Counted from the first letter of the stretch, positions 24,198 to 33,090 are shown. The stretch is DNA of 64,000 nucleotides from Streptomyces sp. (GCA_013362785.1 JABFVM010000198.1:1-64000); one strand, 5' to 3'. The notes: generated by a model not told the origin, from the sequence alone. Made by a program: numbers and translations.

Positions 24198-26347
24198 GAC
24201 CGGACGCCCACGAGCGGCTCACCGGACTGCTCGGGCACCTCGATACGGGACTCGACGTACGGTGCCTCGGTCGTCGCCAGCGGGTGACGCGCACGGACGG
24301 CGCGGACGCACACCACCGCGCAGTTGACCAGGACCGTGAGGACCAGCAGGAGGAAGACGGCCATGAGCACACCGTCGACCGTGTTGTTGAGGACGATGGT
24401 GTGCATGTCGTCCATGTCCGTGGCGCCCGGCAGCAGCTGACCGTCCTCGATGGCCCGCGCGTACTTGTCCCGCAGGGCGAAGAAGCCGATCGCGGGGTTG
24501 TCGGAGAAGATCTTCTGCCAGCCGGCGGTGAAGGTGACGGCCACGTCCCAGGCCAGCGGGATGCCGGTGACCCAGGCCCAGCGCAGCTTGCCGGACTTGA
24601 TCAGCACGGTGGTGGTGACGGCCAGGGCCACCGCGGCCAGCAGCTGGTTGGCGATGCCGAACAGCGGGAAGAGCTGCTTGATGCCGCCGAGCGGGTCGGT
24701 GACACCGGCGTAGAGGAAGTAGCCCCAGGCGCCGACGACCAGGGCGCTGGTGATCCAGATGCCGGGCTTCCAGGTGACCCGGCCGATCGGCTTCCAGACG
24801 TTGCCGAGCATGTCCTGGAGCATGAAGCGGCCGACGCGGGTGCCGGCATCCACCGTGGTGAGGATGAACAGCGCCTCGAACATGATCGCGAAGTGGTACC
24901 AGAAGGCCTTCATCCCGGCGCCGCCGATCACCCCGGCGAAGATCTCCGACATGCCCACGGCGAGGGTGGGCGCGCCGCCCGAGCGGCCGATCAGGGTCTC
25001 CTCCTCGACCGCCCGGGCCGCGTCCGTCAGCTGGTCCGGGGTGATGGTGAAGCCGAGGTTCTTCACCGCCTCGGCCGCGGTGTCCACGGTCGGGCCGAGC
25101 AGCGCGGCCGGGGCGTTCATGGCGTAGAACAGGCCGGGTTCGAGCACACAGGCGGCGATCAGCGCCATGACGGCGACGAAGGACTCGGTGAGCATGGAGC
25201 CGTAGCCGATCAGCCGGACCTGGGACTCCTTCTCGATCAGTTTCGGCGTGGTGCCGGAGGAGACCAGGGCGTGGAAGCCGGACAGGGCGCCGCAGGCGAT
25301 GGTGATGAACAGGAAGGGGAAGAGGGAACCGGCGAACACCGGTCCGGCGCCGGTCGAGGCGAACTCCGTCACCGGCTCGGTCCTCAGGTTCGGGGCGGCG
25401 ATCAGCACGCCGACGGCCATCAGGGCGATGGTGCCGACCTTCATGAAGGTGGAGAGGTAGTCGCGGGGCGCCAGCAGCATCCACACCGGGAGTACCGAGG
25501 CGACGAAGCCGTAGCCGACCAGGCAGAAGACGAGGGTCTCGGGGCTCCAGACGAAGTACTCGGCGAGCGAGGAGTCCTGGATCCAGCCGCCGCCGAGGAT
25601 GGCGAGCAGCAGCAGGGCCACACCGATGAAGCTGGTCTCCACGACCCGGCCGGGCCGCAGATAGCGCAGGTAGAAGCCCATGAAGAGGGCGATCGGGATG
25701 GTCATGGAGACCGAGAAGGTGCCCCAGGCCGACTCCGCCAGCGCGTTGACGACGACCATCGCGAGGACCGCGAGCAGGATGATCATGATGGCGAAGACGC
25801 CGATCAGCGCGGCGGCGCCGCCCACCTTGCCGATCTCGTCCCGGGCCATCTGGCCGAGGCTCTTGCCGTCCCGGCGCATGGAGAGGAACAGGACGATCAT
25901 GTCCTGCACCGCGCCGGCGAAGATCACGCCCGCGATGATCCAGATCGTGCCCGGCAGATAGCCCATCTGTGCGGCCAGGACCGGGCCCACCAGCGGACCG
26001 GCGCCGGCGATCGCCGCGAAGTGGTGGCCGAACAGCACCCGCTTGTCGGTGGGGTGGTAGTCGACACCGTCCTCAAGGCGTTCGGCCGGGGTGGCGCGGG
26101 TGTCGTCGACCTGGAGGACCTTCCGGGCGATGAACCGGGAGTAGAAGCGGTAGGCGATCGCGTACGAGCCGAGGGCCGCCACGACCAGCCAGACGGCCGA
26201 GATCTCCTCGCCCCGCGACAGGGCGAGCACGGCCCAGCCGAGAGCGCCTGCGAGGGCGACGGCGCTCCAGATCGCGACGGACTTCGGCGACATTCGTGAC
26301 TTTTCCGGCGCTGGACGACCGGATTCGGGCATGGCTGATACGGGCAT
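24194..26347 (-). CDS. cstA: CstA-type carbon-starvation / pyruvate transporter
   Basis: A 717-residue membrane protein with about 16-18 helices. Family marks include the DGVDYHPTDKRVLFGHHFAAIAG region, the GPLVGPVLAAQMGYLPG stretch and SGTTPKLIEKESQ. CstA/BtsT proteins import pyruvate or peptides during carbon limitation. The ATG is well placed behind CAGGAG. It sits in a three-gene unit: DUF3311, cstA, ybdD. The divergent symporter next door is also a candidate carboxylate carrier, so the whole locus may handle small organic acids. Confidence 0.95.
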   Translation of the reverse strand: MPVSAMPESGRPAPEKSRMSPKSVAIWSAVALAGALGWAVLALSRGEEISAVWLVVAALGSYAIAYRFYSRFIARKVLQVDDTRATPAERLEDGVDYHPTDKRVLFGHHFAAIAGAGPLVGPVLAAQMGYLPGTIWIIAGVIFAGAVQDMIVLFLSMRRDGKSLGQMARDEIGKVGGAAALIGVFAIMIILLAVLAMVVVNALAESAWGTFSVSMTIPIALFMGFYLRYLRPGRVVETSFIGVALLLLAILGGGWIQDSSLAEYFVWSPETLVFCLVGYGFVASVLPVWMLLAPRDYLSTFMKVGTIALMAVGVLIAAPNLRTEPVTEFASTGAGPVFAGSLFPFLFITIACGALSGFHALVSSGTTPKLIEKESQVRLIGYGSMLTESFVAVMALIAACVLEPGLFYAMNAPAALLGPTVDTAAEAVKNLGFTITPDQLTDAARAVEEETLIGRSGGAPTLAVGMSEIFAGVIGGAGMKAFWYHFAIMFEALFILTTVDAGTRVGRFMLQDMLGNVWKPIGRVTWKPGIWITSALVVGAWGYFLYAGVTDPLGGIKQLFPLFGIANQLLAAVALAVTTTVLIKSGKLRWAWVTGIPLAWDVAVTFTAGWQKIFSDNPAIGFFALRDKYARAIEDGQLLPGATDMDDMHTIVLNNTVDGVLMAVFLLLVLTVLVNCAVVCVRAVRARHPLATTEAPYVESRIEVPEQSGEPLVGVRS

Positions 26348-26398
26348 GGCGGCTCCTGACCTGAACAGGCGGCGGTGAAGCGGAAGGGAACGTACGGC

Positions 26399-26635
26399 TC
26401 AGTGCTGTCGATGTCGGTGTCGACGTCTGCTTCGGTCCGTCAGCGCGTACGCGGCGAGCAGGCAGAGGCCGCACCCCGGCACCCAGGCGAGCTGGTACCA
26501 GTAGAAGAACGGCGTCCCGGCCAGCCGCGGCTCGGCACCGGCGTACCAGGGGACCCACAGCAGTCCTGCCGCGGGCGCGAGAAGCAGTACGGCGATGGCG
26601 ACGCGCCGTAGCCGGTGATGACCGGTCCGTGCCAT
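26399..26635 (-). CDS. DUF3311-type small membrane protein
   Basis: A 78-residue protein with two membrane helices (VAIAVLLLAPAAGLLWVPWY and FYWYQLAWVPGCGLCLLAAYAL). The LLLAP-x-LLWVP and FFYWYQL-W patterns match DUF3311, which usually stands next to sodium/solute symporters. Here it heads the cstA-ybdD unit, while the symporter gene is divergent 167 bases away. The ATG follows GGAGCGCAGGTC. The tail is rich in Arg and His. Confidence 0.8.
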   Translation of the reverse strand: MARTGHHRLRRVAIAVLLLAPAAGLLWVPWYAGAEPRLAGTPFFYWYQLAWVPGCGLCLLAAYALTDRSRRRHRHRQH

Positions 26636-26671
26636 GACCTGCGCTCCTCTCCCGCTCGCTGTCGGTCTGTG

Positions 26672-26772
26672 CAAGAGTTGCCCACCGCCCGGAACAGGTT
26701 GACAGCGAATTTCCGGGAAATTTCCCGCCGGTCCCTGTCCTCCGTCCGGGTCGTCCGCGCAACTCTCGCGCA
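26672..26772. promoter_or_regulatory. symmetrical divergent control region
   Basis: GCAACTCT-x-GC-x-C occurs twice in mirror orientation, at 26670-26681 and 26759-26771. The copies stand about 38 bases from the starts of the two divergent genes. Between them is CGGGAAATTTCCCG (26714-26727), a perfect 14-base palindrome with an AT core. The pattern suggests one regulator or promoter type serving both operons. Confidence 0.5.
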
Positions 26773-26802
26773 AGGGCACAGGCACACCAAGGACGGTGAC
26801 CC

Positions 26803-28341
26803 ATGGCCGACGGCGCCATGACCGCGACGTTTCTCGCCGTGATCGGCGGGGCGTCGCTGCTCGCCGTCACGGCGCGGCGGCTGCGCCCCAGCGACCGGCT
26901 CCCGGCGCTGGAGGGCTGGGCGCTGGCCGACCGCAGCCTCGGCCCGGTGTGGACGTGGCTGCTGCTGGGCGGCACGATCTTCACCGCGTACACCTTCGCC
27001 GCCGTACCGGGCCTGGCGTACGGCAATGGGGCGCCCGCCTTCTTCGCGGTGCCGTACACGGTGATCGTCTGCCCGTTGGCCTTCGTGCTGCTGACCCGGC
27101 TGTGGACCGTGGCCCGTCGGCACGGCTATGTCACGGCGGCCGACTTCGTGCGCGGCCGGTACGGCTCGCCGCCGCTGGCCCTGGTGGTCGCGCTGACCGG
27201 GATCCTCGCGACGATGCCGTATCTCGCGCTGCAACTGCTCGGGATACGGGCGGTCCTGACGGCCGGCGGGGTGTATCCGCGCGGGGCGGCCGGTGATCTG
27301 GTGATGGTGGCGCTGTTCGCGGGGCTGGCCGTCGCCACCTACCGGCACGGGCTGCGCGCCCCCACCGTGATCTCGGCGCTCAAGGCCGTGGCCGTCTTCG
27401 TGTCACTGACCGCGGTGACCTGGCTGGTCCTCGCCCGGGTGGGCGGCCCGGGTGCCGTCTTCGACGGTGCGGCCGAGCGCCTCGGCGGCCCGGCGCTGCT
27501 CCTCACCCCCGAGCAGCAGCCCGCCTACGCCACCCTCGCCCTCGGCTCCGCGCTCGCCCTGCTGATGTACCCGCATGTGCTGACCGCCGGTTTCGCCGCC
27601 GACGGCCCCCGCACCCTGCGCAAGGCTGCCGTGGCGCTGCCCGCCTGGACCGGGCTGCTCGCCCTCTTCGGCTTCCTCGGCATCGCGGCGCTCGCGACGG
27701 GCGTGCGCGCTCCGGCGGGCGGCGCCGAGGCGGCCGTACCGATGCTGGTGGACCGGCTGATGCCGGCGCCGCTGGCCGGGCTGGTGTTCGGGGCGATCAC
27801 CGTGGGGGCGCTGGTCCCGGCGGCGGTGATGTCGATCGCGGCGGCCACCAGCTTCGTACGCAATGTGTATGTGGAGTACGTCCATCCGACGGCCACGCCC
27901 AAGCGGCAGGTGCGCATCGCCAAGGCGGTGTCGCTCACCGCGAAGGTGGGCGCGGTGGCGTTCGTGTTCGGGCTGCGCGACCAGGACGCCATCAACCTCC
28001 AGCTGCTCGGCGGGGTCTGGATCCTGCAGATCTTCCCGGCGGTCGCGGTGGGGCTGTTCACCGGGCGGCTGCATCCGCGGGCGCTGCTCGCCGGGTGGGC
28101 CGTGGGCATGGTCGCCGGGACCTGGATGGTCGTACGGGAGGGCTTCTCGTCGATCGTGGCGCTCGGCTCCGGACCGGAGATCTACGCCGGGCTCGCCGCC
28201 CTGCTGCTCAACCTGCTCGTCGCCGTGGCCGGGACCGCGGTACTCGAACGTCTGGGCGTCCCGCGCGGCGCCGATCTGACCGACCTGCCGGCGCGCCTGA
28301 GCGTCAGGCGGCGCCCCGAGACGGGAGCGAACAACCCGTGA
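26803..28341 (+). CDS. sodium:solute symporter family permease
   Basis: A 512-residue, roughly 13-helix SSS-family permease. Marks include GWALADRSLGPVWTWLLLGG, where ADRSLG replaces the usual GRSL region, then FTAYTFAAVPGLAYGNGAPA and the Na+-site-like segment VPAAVMSIAAATSFVRNVYVEY. It is most similar in layout to monocarboxylate/YhjB-type members that pair with DUF3311 proteins. The substrate is unknown. The ATG follows AAGGACGGTG. Its stop overlaps the sigma-factor start (GTGA), an unusual arrangement. Confidence 0.88.
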   Translation: MADGAMTATFLAVIGGASLLAVTARRLRPSDRLPALEGWALADRSLGPVWTWLLLGGTIFTAYTFAAVPGLAYGNGAPAFFAVPYTVIVCPLAFVLLTRLWTVARRHGYVTAADFVRGRYGSPPLALVVALTGILATMPYLALQLLGIRAVLTAGGVYPRGAAGDLVMVALFAGLAVATYRHGLRAPTVISALKAVAVFVSLTAVTWLVLARVGGPGAVFDGAAERLGGPALLLTPEQQPAYATLALGSALALLMYPHVLTAGFAADGPRTLRKAAVALPAWTGLLALFGFLGIAALATGVRAPAGGAEAAVPMLVDRLMPAPLAGLVFGAITVGALVPAAVMSIAAATSFVRNVYVEYVHPTATPKRQVRIAKAVSLTAKVGAVAFVFGLRDQDAINLQLLGGVWILQIFPAVAVGLFTGRLHPRALLAGWAVGMVAGTWMVVREGFSSIVALGSGPEIYAGLAALLLNLLVAVAGTAVLERLGVPRGADLTDLPARLSVRRRPETGANNP

Positions 28342-28910
28342 GACAGCACCTGAGACCCGAGGGCGCCGGCAGCCCCGTACCGGCCGTGCCGCTCGCCCCC
28401 GCGGTGAGCGACCCGGCGGACCTGGAGCGCGAGGCCGGTCTGGCCCGCCTGTTCGAGCTGAACTACGCGTCGATGCTGCGCCTCGCCGTCCTGCTCGGCG
28501 CCGACGACCCGGAGAACGTCGTCGCGGAGGCCTACTACCAGATCTACCGGAAGTGGCGGCGCCTGCGGGACACCGAGGCGGCGGAGGCGTATCTGCGCTC
28601 CACGGTGTGCAATCTGACGCGGATGCGGATACGGCATCTCCAAGTGGCCCGCAAGCATGTGGAGAAGCCGGCCGACGAGCTCGTCGCCTCGGCCGAGAGC
28701 ACCGCGCTGCTGCGGGACGACCAGCGCGTCCTGATCGACTCGCTGCAGCAGCTGCCGGCCCGCCAGCGCGAGGCGCTGGTGCTGCGGCACTGGCTCGGAC
28801 TGAAGGAGAGCGAGATCGCCGCGGCGATGGGGATCTCCTGTGGTTCCGTCAAGACCCATACGGCGCGCGGCCTCGCCGCCCTGACCCAGGCGATGGAGGC
28901 CCGGCGATGA
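28338..28910 (+). CDS. SigE-family ECF RNA polymerase sigma factor
   Basis: A 190-residue ECF sigma factor of the actinobacterial SigE branch. Region 2 is about 37-100 (FELNYASMLRLAVLLGADD, AYYQIYRKWRRLRD) and region 4 is 125-185, with LPARQREALVLRHWLGLKES and SCGSVKTHTARGLAAL forming the -35-recognition HTH. The GTG start overlaps the symporter stop and the gene end overlaps the next start, so three proteins are made from one coupled unit. Its target promoters are unknown; the divergent region upstream of the symporter is the first place to look. Confidence 0.9.
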   Translation: MRQHLRPEGAGSPVPAVPLAPAVSDPADLEREAGLARLFELNYASMLRLAVLLGADDPENVVAEAYYQIYRKWRRLRDTEAAEAYLRSTVCNLTRMRIRHLQVARKHVEKPADELVASAESTALLRDDQRVLIDSLQQLPARQREALVLRHWLGLKESEIAAAMGISCGSVKTHTARGLAALTQAMEARR

Positions 28911-29218
28911 CGCATCGAGACGCGACCGGGGCACGTGGCACCGGTCCGGACCGCACCGAGCGGGAGCTGCGGGAGGCGCTGGCCGCGCTCGCCGACGGGG
29001 TGCGGACCCCGCCCGACGCCTATCGCACGGCGCGCGGCGAGTGGCTGCGCCGGGAACGCCGGCGCCGGCTGGTGCTCGCCGTCCTGATCGCGGTCGTGTT
29101 CGCCCTCGCCACCTTGATCGGCCTGTGGGTCCTCAACCAGGCCCCGACGGACCCCGGCGTCATCTTCTCCGGCACCGGATCCACCGCCGCCCTGCCGCTC
29201 CCCCGCTCCCTGCCCTGA
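28907..29218 (+). CDS. small membrane protein, possible anti-sigma factor
   Basis: The protein has 103 residues: about 60 charged cytoplasmic ones (ERELREALAALADGVRTPPD, WLRRERRRR), then one membrane helix (LVLAVLIAVVFALATLIGLWVL) and a short outside tail. The size, topology and ATGA coupling to the ECF gene suggest an anti-sigma or accessory regulator. No zinc HxxxCxxC motif is present, and the similarity is to position and layout, not to a named family. Confidence 0.65.
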   Translation: MTHRDATGARGTGPDRTERELREALAALADGVRTPPDAYRTARGEWLRRERRRRLVLAVLIAVVFALATLIGLWVLNQAPTDPGVIFSGTGSTAALPLPRSLP

Positions 29219-29280
29219 CCCATCACTCCCCCGGCCCCCACCCTGATTGGCCCACCGGCCCTCGGGGAACCCGCACTTGC

Positions 29281-31068
29281 GTGCACCCCCGCATCGAGGA
29301 CTACGCCCTCATCGGCGACGAGCAGACGGCCGCCCTGATCAGCAGGGACGGCTCCGTCGACTGGCTGTGCCTGCCCCGCTTCGACTCGGGCGCCTGCTTC
29401 GCCAAGCTCCTCGGCGACAAGGACAACGGCCACTGGCGCATCGCCCCCAAGCACACCAAGGGCCCCTGCACCCGGCGCGCCTACCGCCAGGACACCCTGG
29501 TGCTGGACACCGAGTGGGAGACCGCCGACGGCGCGATCCGCGTCACCGACCTGATGCCCCAACGCGACCACGCCCCCGACCTCGTCCGTGTCGTGGAGGG
29601 CCTGCACGGCCGCGTCACGGTGCGCAGCACCCTGCGGATCCGCTTCGACTACGGCTCGATCGTGCCCTGGGTGCGCAAGTCCCACGGCAACCGGGTGGCC
29701 GTGGCCGGCCCGGACTCGGTCTGGCTGCGCAGCGAACCTGAAGTGCACACCTGGGGCGAGGACTTCGGTACCCACTCCGAGTTCACGGTGGAGAAGGGGG
29801 ACAAGGTCGCGTTCGTCCTCACCTGGCACCCCTCGCACGAGCCGCGCCCGCCTCTCGTCGACCCGCACAAGGCGCTGCGCGCCAGCGTCCGCGACTGGCA
29901 GAAGTGGGCGGGCCGCTGCCACTACTCGGGCCCGTACCGGGACGCCGTCATCCGCTCCCTGATCACTCTCAAGGCCCTCACCTACCGGCCGACCGGCGGC
30001 ATCGTCGCCGCCCCCACCACGTCCCTGCCCGAGGAACTGGGCGGCGTCCGCAACTGGGACTACCGCTACTGCTGGCTGCGCGACTCCACCCTCCTGCTGA
30101 ACGTGGGGCTGTCGGCGGGCTACCGGGAGGAGGCGGGGGCCTGGCGCGACTGGCTGCTGCGCGCGGTCGCGGGTGACCCGGCCGACCTGCAGATCATGTA
30201 CGGCCTGGCGGGCGAGCGGCGGCTGCCCGAGTTCGAGGTGCCGTGGCTGTCCGGGTTCGCCGGCTCCGCGCCCGTACGCGTCGGCAACGAGGCGGTGAAA
30301 CAGCTTCAGCTGGACGTGTACGGCGAGGTCATGGACACGCTGGCGCTGGCCCGGCACGCGGGCCTGCCCATCAAGCCGCACATGTGGGCGATCCAGTCCT
30401 CCCTGATGGAGTGGCTGCGCACGGAGTGGAGGCAGCCGGACGAGGGGCTGTGGGAGGTGCGCGGCGGCCGTCGGCACTTCGTGCACTCGAAGGTGATGGT
30501 GTGGGTGGCCGCGGACCGCGCGGTGCGCACCCTGGAGCGCAACCCCGAGCTGGAGGGCGACCTCGACGGCTGGCGCGAGTTCCGCGACGAGGTGCACCGC
30601 GAGGTGTGCGAGAAGGGCTACGACGCCGAGCGCGGCACCTTCACACAGTCCTACGGCTCCCAGGAACTCGACGCCGCCCTGCTGCTGATCCCCCGCGTGG
30701 GCTTTCTGCCGCCCGACGACCCGCGCGTGATCGGCACCATCGACGCGATCCGCGCCGAGCTCAGCCATGACGGCTTCCTGCGCCGCTACAGCGTGGACGG
30801 CACGACCGTCGACGGGCTGCCGGGCAGCGAGGGCACCTTCCTGGCCTGCTCGTTCTGGCTCGCGGAGGCGCTGCACATGACGGGCCGCGTCCAGGAGGCG
30901 CACGAACTCTTCGACCGGCTGGTGGGCCTCGCCAACGACGTGGGCCTGCTGTCCGAGGAGTACGACCCCGTCGCCGGCCGCCAGCTCGGCAACTTCCCGC
31001 AGGCCTTCAGCCACATCGGCCTGGTGCACACCGCCCTCGCCCTGTTCGGGGCCGACCGGGCAGGATAG
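29281..31068 (+). CDS. glycoside hydrolase family 15 protein (trehalase/glucoamylase-like)
   Basis: A 595-residue cytoplasmic enzyme. It has the GH15 layout with an N-terminal beta-sandwich (IEDYALIGDEQTAALISRDG) and an alpha/alpha barrel. GGVRNWDYRYCWLRDS is the strongly conserved barrel motif, GLWEVRGGRRHFVHSK carries the general acid near Glu392, and LLSEEYDP (Glu559/560) the base. Actinobacterial members of this form include trehalases (the mycobacterial enzyme is of this type) and glucoamylases, so trehalose is a reasonable substrate guess. GTG start, with no strong ribosome site. The SDR gene follows after 5 bases. Confidence 0.9.
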   Translation: MHPRIEDYALIGDEQTAALISRDGSVDWLCLPRFDSGACFAKLLGDKDNGHWRIAPKHTKGPCTRRAYRQDTLVLDTEWETADGAIRVTDLMPQRDHAPDLVRVVEGLHGRVTVRSTLRIRFDYGSIVPWVRKSHGNRVAVAGPDSVWLRSEPEVHTWGEDFGTHSEFTVEKGDKVAFVLTWHPSHEPRPPLVDPHKALRASVRDWQKWAGRCHYSGPYRDAVIRSLITLKALTYRPTGGIVAAPTTSLPEELGGVRNWDYRYCWLRDSTLLLNVGLSAGYREEAGAWRDWLLRAVAGDPADLQIMYGLAGERRLPEFEVPWLSGFAGSAPVRVGNEAVKQLQLDVYGEVMDTLALARHAGLPIKPHMWAIQSSLMEWLRTEWRQPDEGLWEVRGGRRHFVHSKVMVWVAADRAVRTLERNPELEGDLDGWREFRDEVHREVCEKGYDAERGTFTQSYGSQELDAALLLIPRVGFLPPDDPRVIGTIDAIRAELSHDGFLRRYSVDGTTVDGLPGSEGTFLACSFWLAEALHMTGRVQEAHELFDRLVGLANDVGLLSEEYDPVAGRQLGNFPQAFSHIGLVHTALALFGADRAG

Positions 31069-31073
31069 GGGCC

Positions 31074-31829
31074 ATGGATCTTGGACTGAAGGACCGGGTG
31101 TACGTCGTCACGGGGGCCACCCGCGGACTGGGCAACGCGGCGGCGCGTGAGCTCGTGGCCGACGGGGCGAAGGTCGTCCTGACCGGGCGGGACGAGGAGC
31201 GGGTCGCCGCCGCCGCGACCGAACTGGGGCCGAACGCCGTCGGACTGGCCGTCGACAATGCCGATCCCTCGGCGCCGGCCCGGCTGATCGCCGCCGCGCG
31301 GGACGCCTTCGGGGGATTCGACGGCATTCTCGTGAGTGTGGGCGGGCCGCCGGCGGGATTCGCCGCCGACAACACGGACGAACAGTGGCAGGCGGCTTTC
31401 GAGTCGGTCTTCCTGGGGGCCGTCCGGCTTGCCCGGGCGGCAGCGGCGGAACTTGACGACGGCGGCGTCATCGGGTTCGTGCTGTCGGCATCCGTGCATG
31501 AGCCAATTCCGGGGCTGACGATTTCGAATGGGCTGCGGCCGGGGCTCGCCGGATTCGCCAAGTCCCTTGCGGACGAATTGGGGCCGCGGGGAATTCGGGT
31601 CGTGGGGTTGCTTCCGGCGCGTATCGACACGGACCGGGTGCGGGAGCTGGACGGTATGTCCGCGGACCCGGAGGCCACCCGGGCCGCGCACGAGGCACGC
31701 ATTCCGCTGCGGCGGTACGGGGCTCCGGAGGAGTTCGGGCGGACGGCGGCGTTCTTCCTTTCTCCGGCGGCCTCTTATCTGACGGGAATCATGCTGCCGG
31801 TGGACGGTGGCAGCCGGCACGGGTTCTAA
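31074..31829 (+). CDS. atypical short-chain dehydrogenase/reductase lacking catalytic Tyr and Lys
   Basis: A 251-residue protein with a classical SDR Rossmann start (VYVVTGATRGLGNAAARELV) and the C-terminal GIMLPVDGGSRHGF. The catalytic Ser is kept (Ser138 in VLSAS). At the positions of the Tyr and Lys of YxxxK it has Ser151 and Arg155 (ISNGLRPG). Dehydrogenase activity is therefore doubtful; it may have another reaction or bind a cofactor only. It is closely linked to the GH15 gene and converges on amaP with a 4-base overlap. Confidence 0.85.
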   Translation: MDLGLKDRVYVVTGATRGLGNAAARELVADGAKVVLTGRDEERVAAAATELGPNAVGLAVDNADPSAPARLIAAARDAFGGFDGILVSVGGPPAGFAADNTDEQWQAAFESVFLGAVRLARAAAAELDDGGVIGFVLSASVHEPIPGLTISNGLRPGLAGFAKSLADELGPRGIRVVGLLPARIDTDRVRELDGMSADPEATRAAHEARIPLRRYGAPEEFGRTAAFFLSPAASYLTGIMLPVDGGSRHGF

Positions 31830-32413
31830 CTGACCCTTTCCGCACGGTGCTTGACGCCCTTCATGCGGACCTCGGTCGGCAATTGAGCCAGGCCCGCCGA
31901 ATTACGGGCGTGGGCCAGTGCCTCGGCGGTGAGGTCGTTCAGGGCCGTCCCGGGATCCACGTGCGGCTCCAGCAGGAGCCGCACCCGGGTCTCGGGCGTG
32001 CTGCGGCGGCCCGTCAGGTGGACGTGGGCGCGCTGGACGCCCTCCAGACCCGCCGCCTCGGTCGCCAGTACGCCCTCCAGGGCCCGGCCCCGCAGCAGCG
32101 CGCCCTCGCCGTCGCCCGTGTCGACCAGGACCTCGGCGAGTCGGCGCCGGCGCACGTTGGCGGTGATCCACCACAGGGCGAGCAGGACCAGGACGGCCAG
32201 CACGGCCAGGACCGTCGGCCACCACCAGCCGTCGCCCCGCCAGCGTGTCCGTTCGGCGTCGCTGAGCAGGACGTCGTGCCGGCTGTCGTGGATCCACCAG
32301 GACGGGGGGTCGAGGCCGAGTCCGACGGCCAGTACGGAACCGCCGATCACGAGCAGCACCAGTCCCACGATCCCGATCAGCACGCGGTTGACCACCCTGA
32401 GCACGGCCCTCAC
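31826..32413 (-). CDS. amaP: AmaP-type alkaline-shock membrane anchor protein
   Basis: A 195-residue protein: an N-terminal helix (VLIGIVGLVLLVIGGSVLAV), a second helix near 66-85 (TVLAVLAVLVLLALWWI), then a cytoplasmic Asp23-like domain with EGVQRAHVHLTGRRSTPETRV. This is the AmaP layout, which in Staphylococcus anchors Asp23 to the membrane. It is the last gene of the five-gene Asp23 unit and overlaps its neighbour by ATGA. Confidence 0.85.
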   Translation of the reverse strand: MRAVLRVVNRVLIGIVGLVLLVIGGSVLAVGLGLDPPSWWIHDSRHDVLLSDAERTRWRGDGWWWPTVLAVLAVLVLLALWWITANVRRRRLAEVLVDTGDGEGALLRGRALEGVLATEAAGLEGVQRAHVHLTGRRSTPETRVRLLLEPHVDPGTALNDLTAEALAHARNSAGLAQLPTEVRMKGVKHRAERVS

Positions 32414-33090
32414 CCCTTCCGTCCCGGCCGTCGTACATGCACCGACAGCGCGGGCGGGCGGGACAGGCCCAGGCCCCTGATGGCGTCGGCGAGCGTGCTG
32501 TCCAGGTCGGCGCGTACGTCGTCCAGCGCGCGGAAGTGGGCGACCGCGCGGACGTCGGCCCTGCGGCGGCCCATCCGTACCCGTACCGACTGGACGCCGG
32601 AGACCTCCATGGCCCGGTCGCGCAGGACGAGGGCGGCCAGGTCGCGGTGGAGGCCGGCGCGGACGTCGGGGTGGATGCGCCGCATCGGCAGTACGGAGCG
32701 CAGGCCCGGTGTGGTCGCCAGGACGAGCAGCCAGAGCCCGAGGACGGCGGCGACGCCCGCGCCGACGAGCACCCAGGTGTCGTCGAGGGGGCGTTCGGCG
32801 AGTTGCCGGGCCAGTTCCCGGCGCCAGCGCATGGCGGGCCGGTCGGCGCGCACGGAGGCGATGTCGTACAGGAAGAAGCCGGCGACGAGGAAGAGCAGGA
32901 GTGCCGTGATCGCGGCCGGGATCCGGCGCGCCGACCAGAAGCGGCCGTCGCCGCCGCCCTCGCCGTCGGCCGCGGGCGGGGGCCGGTAGTCCGTGGCCGA
33001 CGCCGACTGGTCCAGCGGGTCGGGTCCGGTGTCCTTCTCGATGACCGGCAGTTGTCGTGTGGTGCCCTCGGAGCCCTGGGACTCGCTCAT
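32410..33090 (-). CDS. DUF6286-type membrane protein of the Asp23 cluster
   Basis: A 226-residue protein with an acidic, proline-rich start, two membrane helices (about 57-76 and 104-126) and a C-terminal domain. The helices lie around PAAITALLLFLVAGFFLYD and WVLVGAGVAAVLGLWLLVLA. The C-terminal VSGVQSVRVRMGRRRADVRA is a further Asp23/AmaP-like module. It belongs to the DUF6286 type that accompanies AmaP in Streptomyces. It is translationally coupled on both sides. Confidence 0.8.
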   Translation of the reverse strand: MSESQGSEGTTRQLPVIEKDTGPDPLDQSASATDYRPPPAADGEGGGDGRFWSARRIPAAITALLLFLVAGFFLYDIASVRADRPAMRWRRELARQLAERPLDDTWVLVGAGVAAVLGLWLLVLATTPGLRSVLPMRRIHPDVRAGLHRDLAALVLRDRAMEVSGVQSVRVRMGRRRADVRAVAHFRALDDVRADLDSTLADAIRGLGLSRPPALSVHVRRPGRKG

